Translations under genes and position numbers: made by a program | Origin: Gallionella sp. | Lineage (GTDB): Bacteria > Pseudomonadota > Gammaproteobacteria > Burkholderiales > Gallionellaceae | Length of the DNA: 12,348 bases | Direction: 5' to 3' | Assembly: GCA_029850565.1 (NCBI GenBank) | Contig: JARCRR010000235.1 | Span: forward strand, 1-12,348 | Notes under the pieces: model-generated | Databases searched by the model: none | What the model was told of the DNA's origin: nothing | The model's input: only the letters and a program-made list of their open reading frames with translations | Shown: positions 6,547 through 12,348 of the stretch, in pieces | How the letters are laid out: every line of letters begins with the position of its first letter | How positions within the stretch are numbered: position 1 is the stretch's first letter

Positions 6547-7238
6547 AGATGCCGCGCAGCCTGTTCTGGCGCATCGTGTTCTGGCTGTTCGCGCTGCTGG
6601 TGCTATATCAACTGTGGCTGTTCGCGCACATCTGCTGGTGGATCAAGTTCAATCCGTCATCCAGTTCTTTCATGGAAGACCGCCTGGAAGTGATGCAGGA
6701 CAAGAACCCCGATGCCGAATTGCAGCACCGCTGGGTTCCCTACGCGAAGATATCCAACAACCTCAAGCGCGCGCTCATCGTCTCCGAAGACGCGAAGTTC
6801 GTCGACCACGAGGGGTTCGATTGGGAAGGCATCCAGAAGGCCTACGAGAAGAACCTGAAGAAAGGCAAGATCGTGGCGGGTGGATCGACCATCAGCCAGC
6901 AACTGGCGAAGAACCTGTTCCTCTCCACCAAGCGCACACCGTGGCGCAAAGGCGAGGAAGTCATCATCACGCTGATGCTGGAAGCGGTGATGGACAAGCA
7001 GCGTATCTTCGAAATCTATCTGAACGTCATCGAATGGGGCAACGGCGTGTTCGGTGCGGAAGCGGCGGCACGACACTACTACGGCCTCAGCGCCTCACAA
7101 CTGTCAGTGGAGCAGGCCGCGCGCCTCGCCGCCATGGTGCCCAACCCGCGCTACTACGACAGACATCGCGAAGCGCGCGGCATGCTGGCCAAGACCGTCA
7201 TCATCCTTGATCGCATGCCTTATGCGGAGATCCCATAA
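6543..7238 (+). CDS. mtgA: monofunctional biosynthetic peptidoglycan transglycosylase
   Basis: Polymerises lipid II into glycan strands at the outer face of the inner membrane (GT51 family) without a transpeptidase domain. It has 231 residues, the usual MtgA size. A single N-terminal membrane anchor covers about 8-35. GT51 motifs follow in order: SEDAKFVDHEGFDW at 81-94 with catalytic Glu82, GGSTISQQLAKN at 113-124, KGEEVIITLMLE at 136-147, KQRIFEIYLN at 152-161, and EWGNGVFGAEAAARHYYG at 164-181. The start is the ATG overlapping the aroE stop (ATGA); a GTG at 6489 would add 18 residues lying inside aroE and lacking membrane character. It ends just before a strong hairpin. The function is unrelated to aroE except through shared expression. 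Confidence 0.95.
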   Translation: MKMPRSLFWRIVFWLFALLVLYQLWLFAHICWWIKFNPSSSSFMEDRLEVMQDKNPDAELQHRWVPYAKISNNLKRALIVSEDAKFVDHEGFDWEGIQKAYEKNLKKGKIVAGGSTISQQLAKNLFLSTKRTPWRKGEEVIITLMLEAVMDKQRIFEIYLNVIEWGNGVFGAEAAARHYYGLSASQLSVEQAARLAAMVPNPRYYDRHREARGMLAKTVIILDRMPYAEIP

Positions 7239-7256
7239 AACTCACCCCCGAAAATA

Positions 7257-7307
7257 AAAGAGAGCGGGATAGTAGGCGACCATCCTGCCTTCTACCCCGC
7301 TCTCTTT
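7257..7307. terminator. bidirectional intrinsic terminator between mtgA and the OmpA-family gene
   Basis: AAAGAGAGCGGG (7257-7268) pairs perfectly with CCCGCTCTCTTT (7296-7307), a 12-bp stem. Inside it TAGTAGGC and GCCTTCTA extend the hairpin with one mismatch. The two flanking genes converge here. Downstream of the stem the - strand reads TTTTATTTT, a good uridine tract; the + strand has the poorer TTTCTT. It most likely ends both transcripts, more efficiently the leftward one. Confidence 0.85.
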
Positions 7308-7356
7308 CTTACTGCCGCATCACCGCAACGACGATGCAGCGACTCTAGCATCTCTC

Positions 7357-8319
7357 TTACTTCTCACCGCGCAGGACGATCTCCACGCGACGGTTCGGTT
7401 GCAGGCAACTTACCTGTGCCGCCTTGTCCGTCTTGCTGGAACACTTGACGAGAGGCTTGCTGGAACCCGCTCCGCGCGTGTGTATCTTATCCGCCGCAAC
7501 CCCCTTGCTCACCAGGTATTGTTTGATGCGTTCGGCACGACGTTCGGATAGTTCGATGTTCTTTTTCTCTTCTCCATCGCTGCGCAGACGGTCGGTGTGT
7601 CCGATCAGGTCTACCGATTGGATGTTGGCCCAACTCTTGATGCCCGCAGCAAGCTTGTCCAGTCTTGCCTCTGCCCCGTCGGTCAGGTTGTTCGTCCCGA
7701 AGATGAAGGTCGCATCACCGGAAAGGGAAAGCTTTTCGACATTACGCGCATTCGCCGCCACTGGCATGCCTGCCCCGCAGTTAGTGATAGCTACCTGCGC
7801 CTCATAGATCAAGTTCTCCGCACTGCGCGCGTAGGCTTCGCCATGCGTCCAACCGGACTCGGATTTTTCATGTCCGGTCCAAACCAGGTACACCTCGGCC
7901 TCGGCGATCTTGCGTTGTCCGCAACTGAATTTTGCGCCACTCTTCATCGCGGCGACCTTGTCCCACAAATCGGTTCTCACCACTTCAGTCCCTTGCAAGT
8001 TCCGCGGTGTGTCGAGACTGATGTTCTGCTCTTTGTTTTCCAGCGCTTCGATCAATTCTTTGGCCTGCACGGTGGCGGCATAGACGAGGCCCGTAGTGTC
8101 CTTCTGGTGATATTCGCTCAGCGCCAGATCCAGCCATGTGCGGGCTTTGGCAAGGTGATAGTTTTCCGAACCGATCTCACCGAAAGCCATCTTGTCGGCA
8201 CGTCGTTGCAACGCTTCGATCGTCTGCAAATCTTTCGGCAGCAATTCTTCGGCGGCCTGTGCAGACGGGATGAAACCGAACAGCGCAACGGACAGGAGTG
8301 AGAGAGTCAACTTGATCAT
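7357..8319 (-). CDS. OmpA-family peptidoglycan-binding protein
   Basis: A 320-residue exported protein. The start has GAGG (complement of 8328-8331) 8 nt upstream. The signal peptide ends SAQA-AEE (residues 19-25). Residues about 25-100 are helical with heptad-like charge patterns. The C-terminal OmpA/MotB domain (about 205-318) has GHTDR at 240-244, LSERRAE at 257-263 and NRRVEI at 309-314. Asp243 and Arg261 align with the diaminopimelate-binding pair of Acinetobacter OmpA (Asp271, Arg286). Four cysteines (133, 181, 293, 305) could make two disulfides, one in the OmpA domain loop. There is no lipobox and no 8-strand barrel, so it is probably soluble in the periplasm. It lies 22 nt behind the giant repeat protein, likely in one operon; binding of that protein to the wall is inference. 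Confidence 0.88.
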   Translation of the reverse strand: MIKLTLSLLSVALFGFIPSAQAAEELLPKDLQTIEALQRRADKMAFGEIGSENYHLAKARTWLDLALSEYHQKDTTGLVYAATVQAKELIEALENKEQNISLDTPRNLQGTEVVRTDLWDKVAAMKSGAKFSCGQRKIAEAEVYLVWTGHEKSESGWTHGEAYARSAENLIYEAQVAITNCGAGMPVAANARNVEKLSLSGDATFIFGTNNLTDGAEARLDKLAAGIKSWANIQSVDLIGHTDRLRSDGEEKKNIELSERRAERIKQYLVSKGVAADKIHTRGAGSSKPLVKCSSKTDKAAQVSCLQPNRRVEIVLRGEK

Positions 8320-8341
8320 GATGGATACCTCGCTTAATAAT

Positions 8342-11300
8342 TTACTTCACACACACACGGAAATTCAGATTGAAACTGGGGCTGGGTGCCGTGGGACTGC
8401 CGACAAACGTGCCCTTGGGGTTGATACGCAAATGCGTGATGGTGGCATCACAGCCCACACCGTACTGCCCTGCCACGCCCGGCGCAGGAGTCGTCACGGT
8501 ATCCCACGTCGTACCGCCATCGTGTGAATAGCTCACATCCGCGGCAGGAACGAGCGGTGCAGTCAATCCGCTGGACGTTGCGCCTTGCGTCATCAGTACC
8601 GGCCCCGATCCCGGCGCTCCCAAGTCCAGCACATACAACGAAGTATTGGCCGGAAGCGGATCGGTGATCCACAGGGAATTGTTATCCACCGGCCCGGTTC
8701 CCGAGTTCGTGGCGATCAATGTGTAATCCGCCAACGCTCCCGGAATGAATTTAGCGTAGATTGGCGTCGGCAATGCACTCGGATTGTTCACGCCATTCAC
8801 CGGATCGGAATACACGGCGACCGTTTTCAGGAACATGATTGAAGGTTGCGCATTGTTCACCGAGATCAACGCCTGATTATTCACGTTGCCGTTGAACGAG
8901 ATGCCGCCGCTGGTGTATTCATGCCGCACGCTGTTGTAAAAGCTGACCGCGGGCATGGCAGAACCCACCGTGGCATTGAAGGTGATGGTCATCGATGCGC
9001 CCGCCGCCAACACCCCGCCCGCGCCGAAATCCCACAGCACTTGTTGCTGGTTCAGGTTGCCGGAATAAGGTGCGATGGTCGGCGGAACCGAAGTAGAGAT
9101 GGTCGGTGCCGACAGGCCGCCGGTGTAGCCCGTGGTGGTCGTATAAGCCAGGCGCTTGGTCGCATCCACCGCAGAACCGCTGTACGGCAGGAAGTCGTAT
9201 ACCTTGAGCGACGTCGTCGGTGCAGTGCCCGTGTTGGTGACGGTGATGGTGTAGGTCGCCGTGCCACCCGGCGCGACGTTGGCTGTGCTGGTGGATTTGC
9301 TGATGTTCAGCACGGCCACGTTCTGCACACTTACCGTATTGGTGCTGGTCACGCCGACTCCGGGTGCGGCGCAGGTATCAGCCGGCGCGGTAGTGACGAT
9401 GGCACAGTTGCTGACCGTACTCCCTGACACCGCATTGGTTTGCACATCGATATACAAGCTGCCGGAACTGCTGCCGGGCAGAGTGGCGGCAGTCATCGCC
9501 ACCACCGTGCCACCCGCGATGGCCGTCAGCGCCACGTCCGCACCGCGCGCTGCACCTGCCGCGGCGGCGTTTACCGACAATACCGTTGCGCTGGGTCGCA
9601 CCTCCGGACCGCTGCCCACATACAGATTACCGGCAGCCGTAACCGAGGCAGGCAAGGTGTCCTTGATCGTCACCGATTGCGCCAAGGTAGACAGGTTGGT
9701 GTAAAGCAACTTGTAGCGCAGTTTGGCGTTGGGCGGAATCGGCGCGCCTGCCGTATAAGTTTGGCAAGTCGTCAGCGTGGCGTCATACACACAATCGATG
9801 CTCTTGCTCATCGTCAGTGTATCGAACGGAACCAGTACCGCTGCCTGCCCGTTCGCCGATGCGCTGGGGAATGCCCCGCCGGAGTAATTTGCTGCCACAT
9901 CGTTGTAGTAGGTCGCTCCCGGCGCGGCTGCACCTTTGGATACAGTCGTACCGACCGTTGCGGTGAAGGTCAGCGTCAGACTTTGGCCGGCAGGAATGAC
10001 GATCCCGCCCGTGAATGTCCAAGTCACCGCTTCTTTATTGGTCGTGGCAGGTGCAGCAGGCGGAGTGACTGCTGTCGTATAAGCCGGAGTGATGGTCGCG
10101 CCATTCAGGGTGATCGCACCGGTCGCAGTATAGGTAAAACGGCTGGTCGTGCCGGGCGCTGCGGCCGGTGTGCCGGGCAAAGTATCTACCAGACTGTTAA
10201 GTGTGGCACTCGCCGAACCGTCGTTGGTGACCGTGATGGTATAGGACGCGACAGCACCCTGCGCCACCGTGGATGATGTCCCGGACGTAACAGCCTTGCT
10301 CACGGCCAGATTGCCGCCTGCCGCAGCAGCGGTCGCTAAGCTGCTCGTCCCCTGCGGGTCTTGCGAACTGGTCATCTTGCCGGTGTTGGTAACACCCGCC
10401 CCTGCGGTTGCCGTCGTTTGCAGATCGAAGGTGATCGTTCCGGTCGAACCAGCACCCGGCGATGCGGTCAGCGTGCCGCCCACCAGCAGATTGGTCACGC
10501 CCGGATTGGCGACTGCGGCAGGAGCCGCAGTCGGCACCCCGTTGATGATCAGATTGCTGATCGGATTGGGTGCGGTAACGATCTGCGTCGGTAAAATATC
10601 CGCAATCGTGATCCCGCTGGCCGCCAGCGCGGACAGATTCTCGTACACGATCTTGTAGCCCAACTTGGCATTTACCGGGATAGGCGTACCGTCCACGTAA
10701 CTGCCGGGGGCGCAGGTCGGCCCCGAATACACGCAATCGATGGTCTTGGTGATTCTGGAAATTTGCGGCACGCTCACCGGTGCCAGATTCTGTCCCATGA
10801 CATTGGTCGTCTGGCCGCCGGTGTAGTTGACCCGCACATCGTTGAAGTGCGTCGCATTGGTGGGAATCGCTCCGAACTGCGCCACGAAAGTGATCACCAT
10901 CGTTTGCCCAGGATTGATGGTCGTCCCGGCAGCGGGGAAGGTCCAAGTCACCACCTGCTGCGTACCGGCCACAGCCGCCGCAGGCGCGGGGTTGGTGTAT
11001 TGCCCTGCAGCAGGCGCACCGGCCACGCCGGTCTGCGCCACACCATTGGCCAACACCGAACTGGTCGAGGTATAGGCTATCGTCCCTGTTCCCGCCGGAG
11101 CAGCAGGCAGTGTATCCACCACACTCGTGATGGGCGCAGGGCTTGCGCCTGTATTGGTCACCGTGATCGCGTAGGTGACAGGGCTGTTAGGTGCGATGGA
11201 AGCTGATGCAGGTGTGACCACCGCCTTGCTCACGCTGATAGTGTTATATGGCACGGTTACTGGTGCTTGGTTAGTTACCGTCGCCGTACCGCCGGTGTAA

Positions 11301-12348
11301 TTTACAGTAGCGGAGTTACGGTATGTGTTGCCGTTCAATACTGTCGCACTATAGGTGGCAGTGAACGTCAGCGTCATCGTCTGCCCGGCATTAAGTGTTC
11401 GCTGTGCTGCTGTCCCCCCCAGCGTCCAGGTATTGATCTGACCGACCGTCGCGGTGGCTGCCGTTTGTGCCAGCGTCGGCGCAACCGGCGCAGCAACACC
11501 GTTGATGGTCACCGCAGTCGTCGCCAAGCAAGTTGGTGCGGTCGTACCGCACTGTATCGTGCGCCCCGCCAAGTTCGGCAACGGCTTGGGCAGGGTATCG
11601 GCCACGCTGGTCAGCGCAACTCCGACTGCCCCCGGATTGGTCACGGTAATGGTGTAGATCACATTGCCGCCCGGAGCTACCGTGGAAACATTCGACGCTT
11701 TGGTGATGGTCAAAGCGGTCGCCGTGGCACTCACCGCACTGGTCACTGCCGCGCCGCCAGCCGCTGTACGTTGCGTGCTGTTGATGGAAGCCGTGTTGGT
11801 GACCACGGCTGCGGCTGCCGCATTGGTCTGCACGTCCATATACAGGGTGCCGGAGTTTCCGGCCGGCAGACTCACCGGAGTGAAGTTCACTACCGAACTG
11901 GCTGCCAGTGCCGTCAACGCCACATCCGGCCCGCGTGCCGTACCAGCCGCCGCAGCATTCACCGACAATGCAGGGGTGCTCGGACGTATATCCGGTCCGC
12001 TCGCCACATACAGATTGCCCGCCGCCGTAGTCGAAGCCGGGACGGTGTCGCTCAACGTGATGGTCTGCGCGTAAGTCTGCGGGTTGGTATAGACGATCTT
12101 GTAACGCAACATGGCACTGGGCGGGATACTGCTGCCCGTCACATAAGAACCCGGTGTGCAGGCTCCGGCGGCAAACACGCAGTCGATAGTCTTGATCAGT
12201 TGCAATACCGGGATGGTCAGCGTCGCAGACGCGGTCAGGCCGGTGGTTTTGGAAGTGGTTGTATTCGGCGCGACTGGGGTCACCACGCAGGCGGTCGAGC
12301 AGTTGACCGTCGCTTGGTTGGTGTAAGCCGTTCCATACACCATTATGT
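8342..12348 (-). CDS. giant secreted DUF11-repeat surface protein, 5' end beyond window
   Basis: At least 1,334 codons are visible. The frame stays open to the right edge (ATA precedes the Met at 12343), so that Met is internal and the signal peptide is unseen. Counting that Met as residue 1, the chain is a string of beta-sandwich modules rich in Ala, Thr, Val and Asn. 'B' modules carry the DUF11 signature VAPGGxxxYTITVTNTG...TLP...WTF...GQTMTITF...NYTGG; 'A' modules carry K(T/S)IDCV...C...A.LxYK(I/L)xYTN. The order is partial B, A1, B1, B2, A2, B3, A3, B4, then a distinct C-terminal domain. No LPXTG, autotransporter barrel or obvious type 1 secretion tail is seen; it ends NFRVCVK. All 14 cysteines fall into close pairs except the last. 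A surface or periplasmic structural/adhesive role is inference. An OmpA-family gene follows. Confidence 0.88.
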   Translation of the reverse strand, partial: IMVYGTAYTNQATVNCSTACVVTPVAPNTTTSKTTGLTASATLTIPVLQLIKTIDCVFAAGACTPGSYVTGSSIPPSAMLRYKIVYTNPQTYAQTITLSDTVPASTTAAGNLYVASGPDIRPSTPALSVNAAAAGTARGPDVALTALAASSVVNFTPVSLPAGNSGTLYMDVQTNAAAAAVVTNTASINSTQRTAAGGAAVTSAVSATATALTITKASNVSTVAPGGNVIYTITVTNPGAVGVALTSVADTLPKPLPNLAGRTIQCGTTAPTCLATTAVTINGVAAPVAPTLAQTAATATVGQINTWTLGGTAAQRTLNAGQTMTLTFTATYSATVLNGNTYRNSATVNYTGGTATVTNQAPVTVPYNTISVSKAVVTPASASIAPNSPVTYAITVTNTGASPAPITSVVDTLPAAPAGTGTIAYTSTSSVLANGVAQTGVAGAPAAGQYTNPAPAAAVAGTQQVVTWTFPAAGTTINPGQTMVITFVAQFGAIPTNATHFNDVRVNYTGGQTTNVMGQNLAPVSVPQISRITKTIDCVYSGPTCAPGSYVDGTPIPVNAKLGYKIVYENLSALAASGITIADILPTQIVTAPNPISNLIINGVPTAAPAAVANPGVTNLLVGGTLTASPGAGSTGTITFDLQTTATAGAGVTNTGKMTSSQDPQGTSSLATAAAAGGNLAVSKAVTSGTSSTVAQGAVASYTITVTNDGSASATLNSLVDTLPGTPAAAPGTTSRFTYTATGAITLNGATITPAYTTAVTPPAAPATTNKEAVTWTFTGGIVIPAGQSLTLTFTATVGTTVSKGAAAPGATYYNDVAANYSGGAFPSASANGQAAVLVPFDTLTMSKSIDCVYDATLTTCQTYTAGAPIPPNAKLRYKLLYTNLSTLAQSVTIKDTLPASVTAAGNLYVGSGPEVRPSATVLSVNAAAAGAARGADVALTAIAGGTVVAMTAATLPGSSSGSLYIDVQTNAVSGSTVSNCAIVTTAPADTCAAPGVGVTSTNTVSVQNVAVLNISKSTSTANVAPGGTATYTITVTNTGTAPTTSLKVYDFLPYSGSAVDATKRLAYTTTTGYTGGLSAPTISTSVPPTIAPYSGNLNQQQVLWDFGAGGVLAAGASMTITFNATVGSAMPAVSFYNSVRHEYTSGGISFNGNVNNQALISVNNAQPSIMFLKTVAVYSDPVNGVNNPSALPTPIYAKFIPGALADYTLIATNSGTGPVDNNSLWITDPLPANTSLYVLDLGAPGSGPVLMTQGATSSGLTAPLVPAADVSYSHDGGTTWDTVTTPAPGVAGQYGVGCDATITHLRINPKGTFVGSPTAPSPSFNLNFRVCVK
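8345..8857 (-). other. C-terminal domain of the repeat protein
   Basis: Residues 1163-1333 of the giant protein. It begins like the other modules (IMFLKTVAVYSDPVNG, then ALADYTLIATNSGTG and WITDPLPANTSLYVLD) but then diverges, with SYSHDGGTTWDT and a terminal FNLNFRVCVK. It has two widely spaced cysteines (1298, 1331). It is the natural place for an export, anchoring or capping function, but nothing in the sequence shows which. Confidence 0.6.
8858..9319 (-). repeat. B-type DUF11 module B4
   Basis: Residues 1009-1162. It opens LNISKSTSTANVAPGGTATY, has VLWDFGAGG in place of the usual TWTF, and closes YNSVRHEYTSGG...ALISVN. No cysteines. Confidence 0.75.
9320..9817 (-). repeat. A-type module A3
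   Basis: Residues 843-1008. It starts SIDCVYDATLTTC (CX8C, 851/860) and contains TAAGNLYVGSGPEVRPS and LSVNAAAAGAARGADVALTA, almost the same as A1. A second Cys pair (980/991) is unique to this copy. Confidence 0.75.
9818..10315 (-). repeat. B-type DUF11 module B3
   Basis: Residues 677-842. It opens LAVSKAVTSGTSSTVAQGAV, has YTITVTNDGSASATLNSLVD, EAVTWTFTGG, GQSLTLTFTATVG and YYNDVAANYSGG. No cysteines. Confidence 0.75.
10316..10762 (-). repeat. A-type module A2
   Basis: Residues 528-676. It starts KTIDCVYSGPTCAPGSYVDG (CX6C, 537/544) and YKIVYENLS, but the second half (ILPTQIVTAPNPISNLIING, then GTITFDLQTTATAG) differs from A1 and A3. It is the most diverged A copy. Confidence 0.7.
10763..11245 (-). 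repeat. B-type DUF11 module B2
   Basis: Residues 367-527. It opens ISVSKAVVTPASASIAPNSP, has YAITVTNTGASPAPITSVVD, VVTWTFPAAG, PGQTMVITFVAQFG and HFNDVRVNYTGG. It directly follows B1, the one visible place where two B modules are adjacent. No cysteines. Confidence 0.75.
11246..11725 (-). repeat. B-type DUF11 module B1
   Basis: Residues 207-366. It opens LTITKASNVSTVAPGGNVIY, has NTWTLGG, AGQTMTLTFTATYS and YRNSATVNYTGG. It is the only complete B copy with a cysteine pair (CX6C, 265/272), near ADTLP. Confidence 0.75.
11726..12202 (-). repeat. A-type module A1
   Basis: Residues 48-206. It starts LIKTIDCVFAAGACTPGSYV (CX6C, 55/62), then YKIVYTNPQTYAQTITLSDT, TAAGNLYVASGPDIRPS and LSVNAAAAGTARGPDVALTA. 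It is closest to A3. A partial B module (residues 1-47, with C15/C19) precedes it and runs off the window. Confidence 0.75.

Noticed and set aside
7308..7356. Possible small gene or RNA between the terminator and the OmpA-family stop
   Set aside because: Only 49 bases with no open frame, hairpin or promoter that I can support.
7597..8301. A 234-codon + strand open frame opposite the OmpA-family gene
   Set aside because: The - strand encodes a signal peptide and a complete OmpA domain with a good SD; the opposite frame has no such features.
8846..10276. Long open frames on the + strand inside the giant repeat gene (for example 193 and 278 codons)
   Set aside because: They are antisense to the DUF11 repeats, have Arg/Gly-rich low-complexity products and no recognisable motifs. 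GC-rich repetitive coding DNA readily leaves such open antisense frames.
8345..12348. Repeats considered as a CRISPR array or DNA-level tandem repeat
   Set aside because: Units are about 450-500 bp, keep the reading frame and diverge at third positions, so they are protein modules, not CRISPR repeats or satellite DNA.

Overview
The window looks like a chromosomal segment of a GC-rich betaproteobacterium. I infer the Nitrosomonadales, possibly near the Gallionellaceae, from gene content and protein style; no rRNA or marker gene here proves it. Both ends are cut inside genes: an RNB-type ribonuclease runs off the left edge and a giant repeat protein runs off the right edge. Coding density is high and no stretch over 300 bases lacks a gene.

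Left part, + strand (1-5694): the 3' part of an RNase II-family exoribonuclease overlaps by 4 bp a TonB-family energy transducer. Next come a small secreted CxxC/His protein (DUF2946-like), an outer-membrane beta-barrel (porin-like) protein, a ZnuA-like metal-binding protein and an ABC-3 metal permease. The last four read as a metal (probably zinc) acquisition cassette: barrel in the outer membrane, binding protein in the periplasm, permease in the inner membrane. No ATPase gene is present. A REP/REPIN-type inverted repeat lies between the barrel gene and the binding-protein gene and forces a downstream start choice for the latter.

Middle, + strand (5695-7238): aroE has its own perfect TATAAT box and overlaps by 4 bp mtgA, a monofunctional peptidoglycan glycosyltransferase. 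A strong hairpin at 7257-7307, readable from both strands, closes this side.

Right part, - strand (7357-12348): a giant secreted protein (at least 1,334 residues visible) is built from alternating DUF11-type beta-sandwich modules, three of an 'A' type and four complete 'B' types plus part of another, with a distinct C-terminal domain. It is followed after 22 nt by an OmpA-family peptidoglycan-binding protein. The pair looks like a surface or periplasmic structure with a wall-binding partner. It is the least understood part of the window; its paired-cysteine pattern and alternating modules are the most interesting signals.
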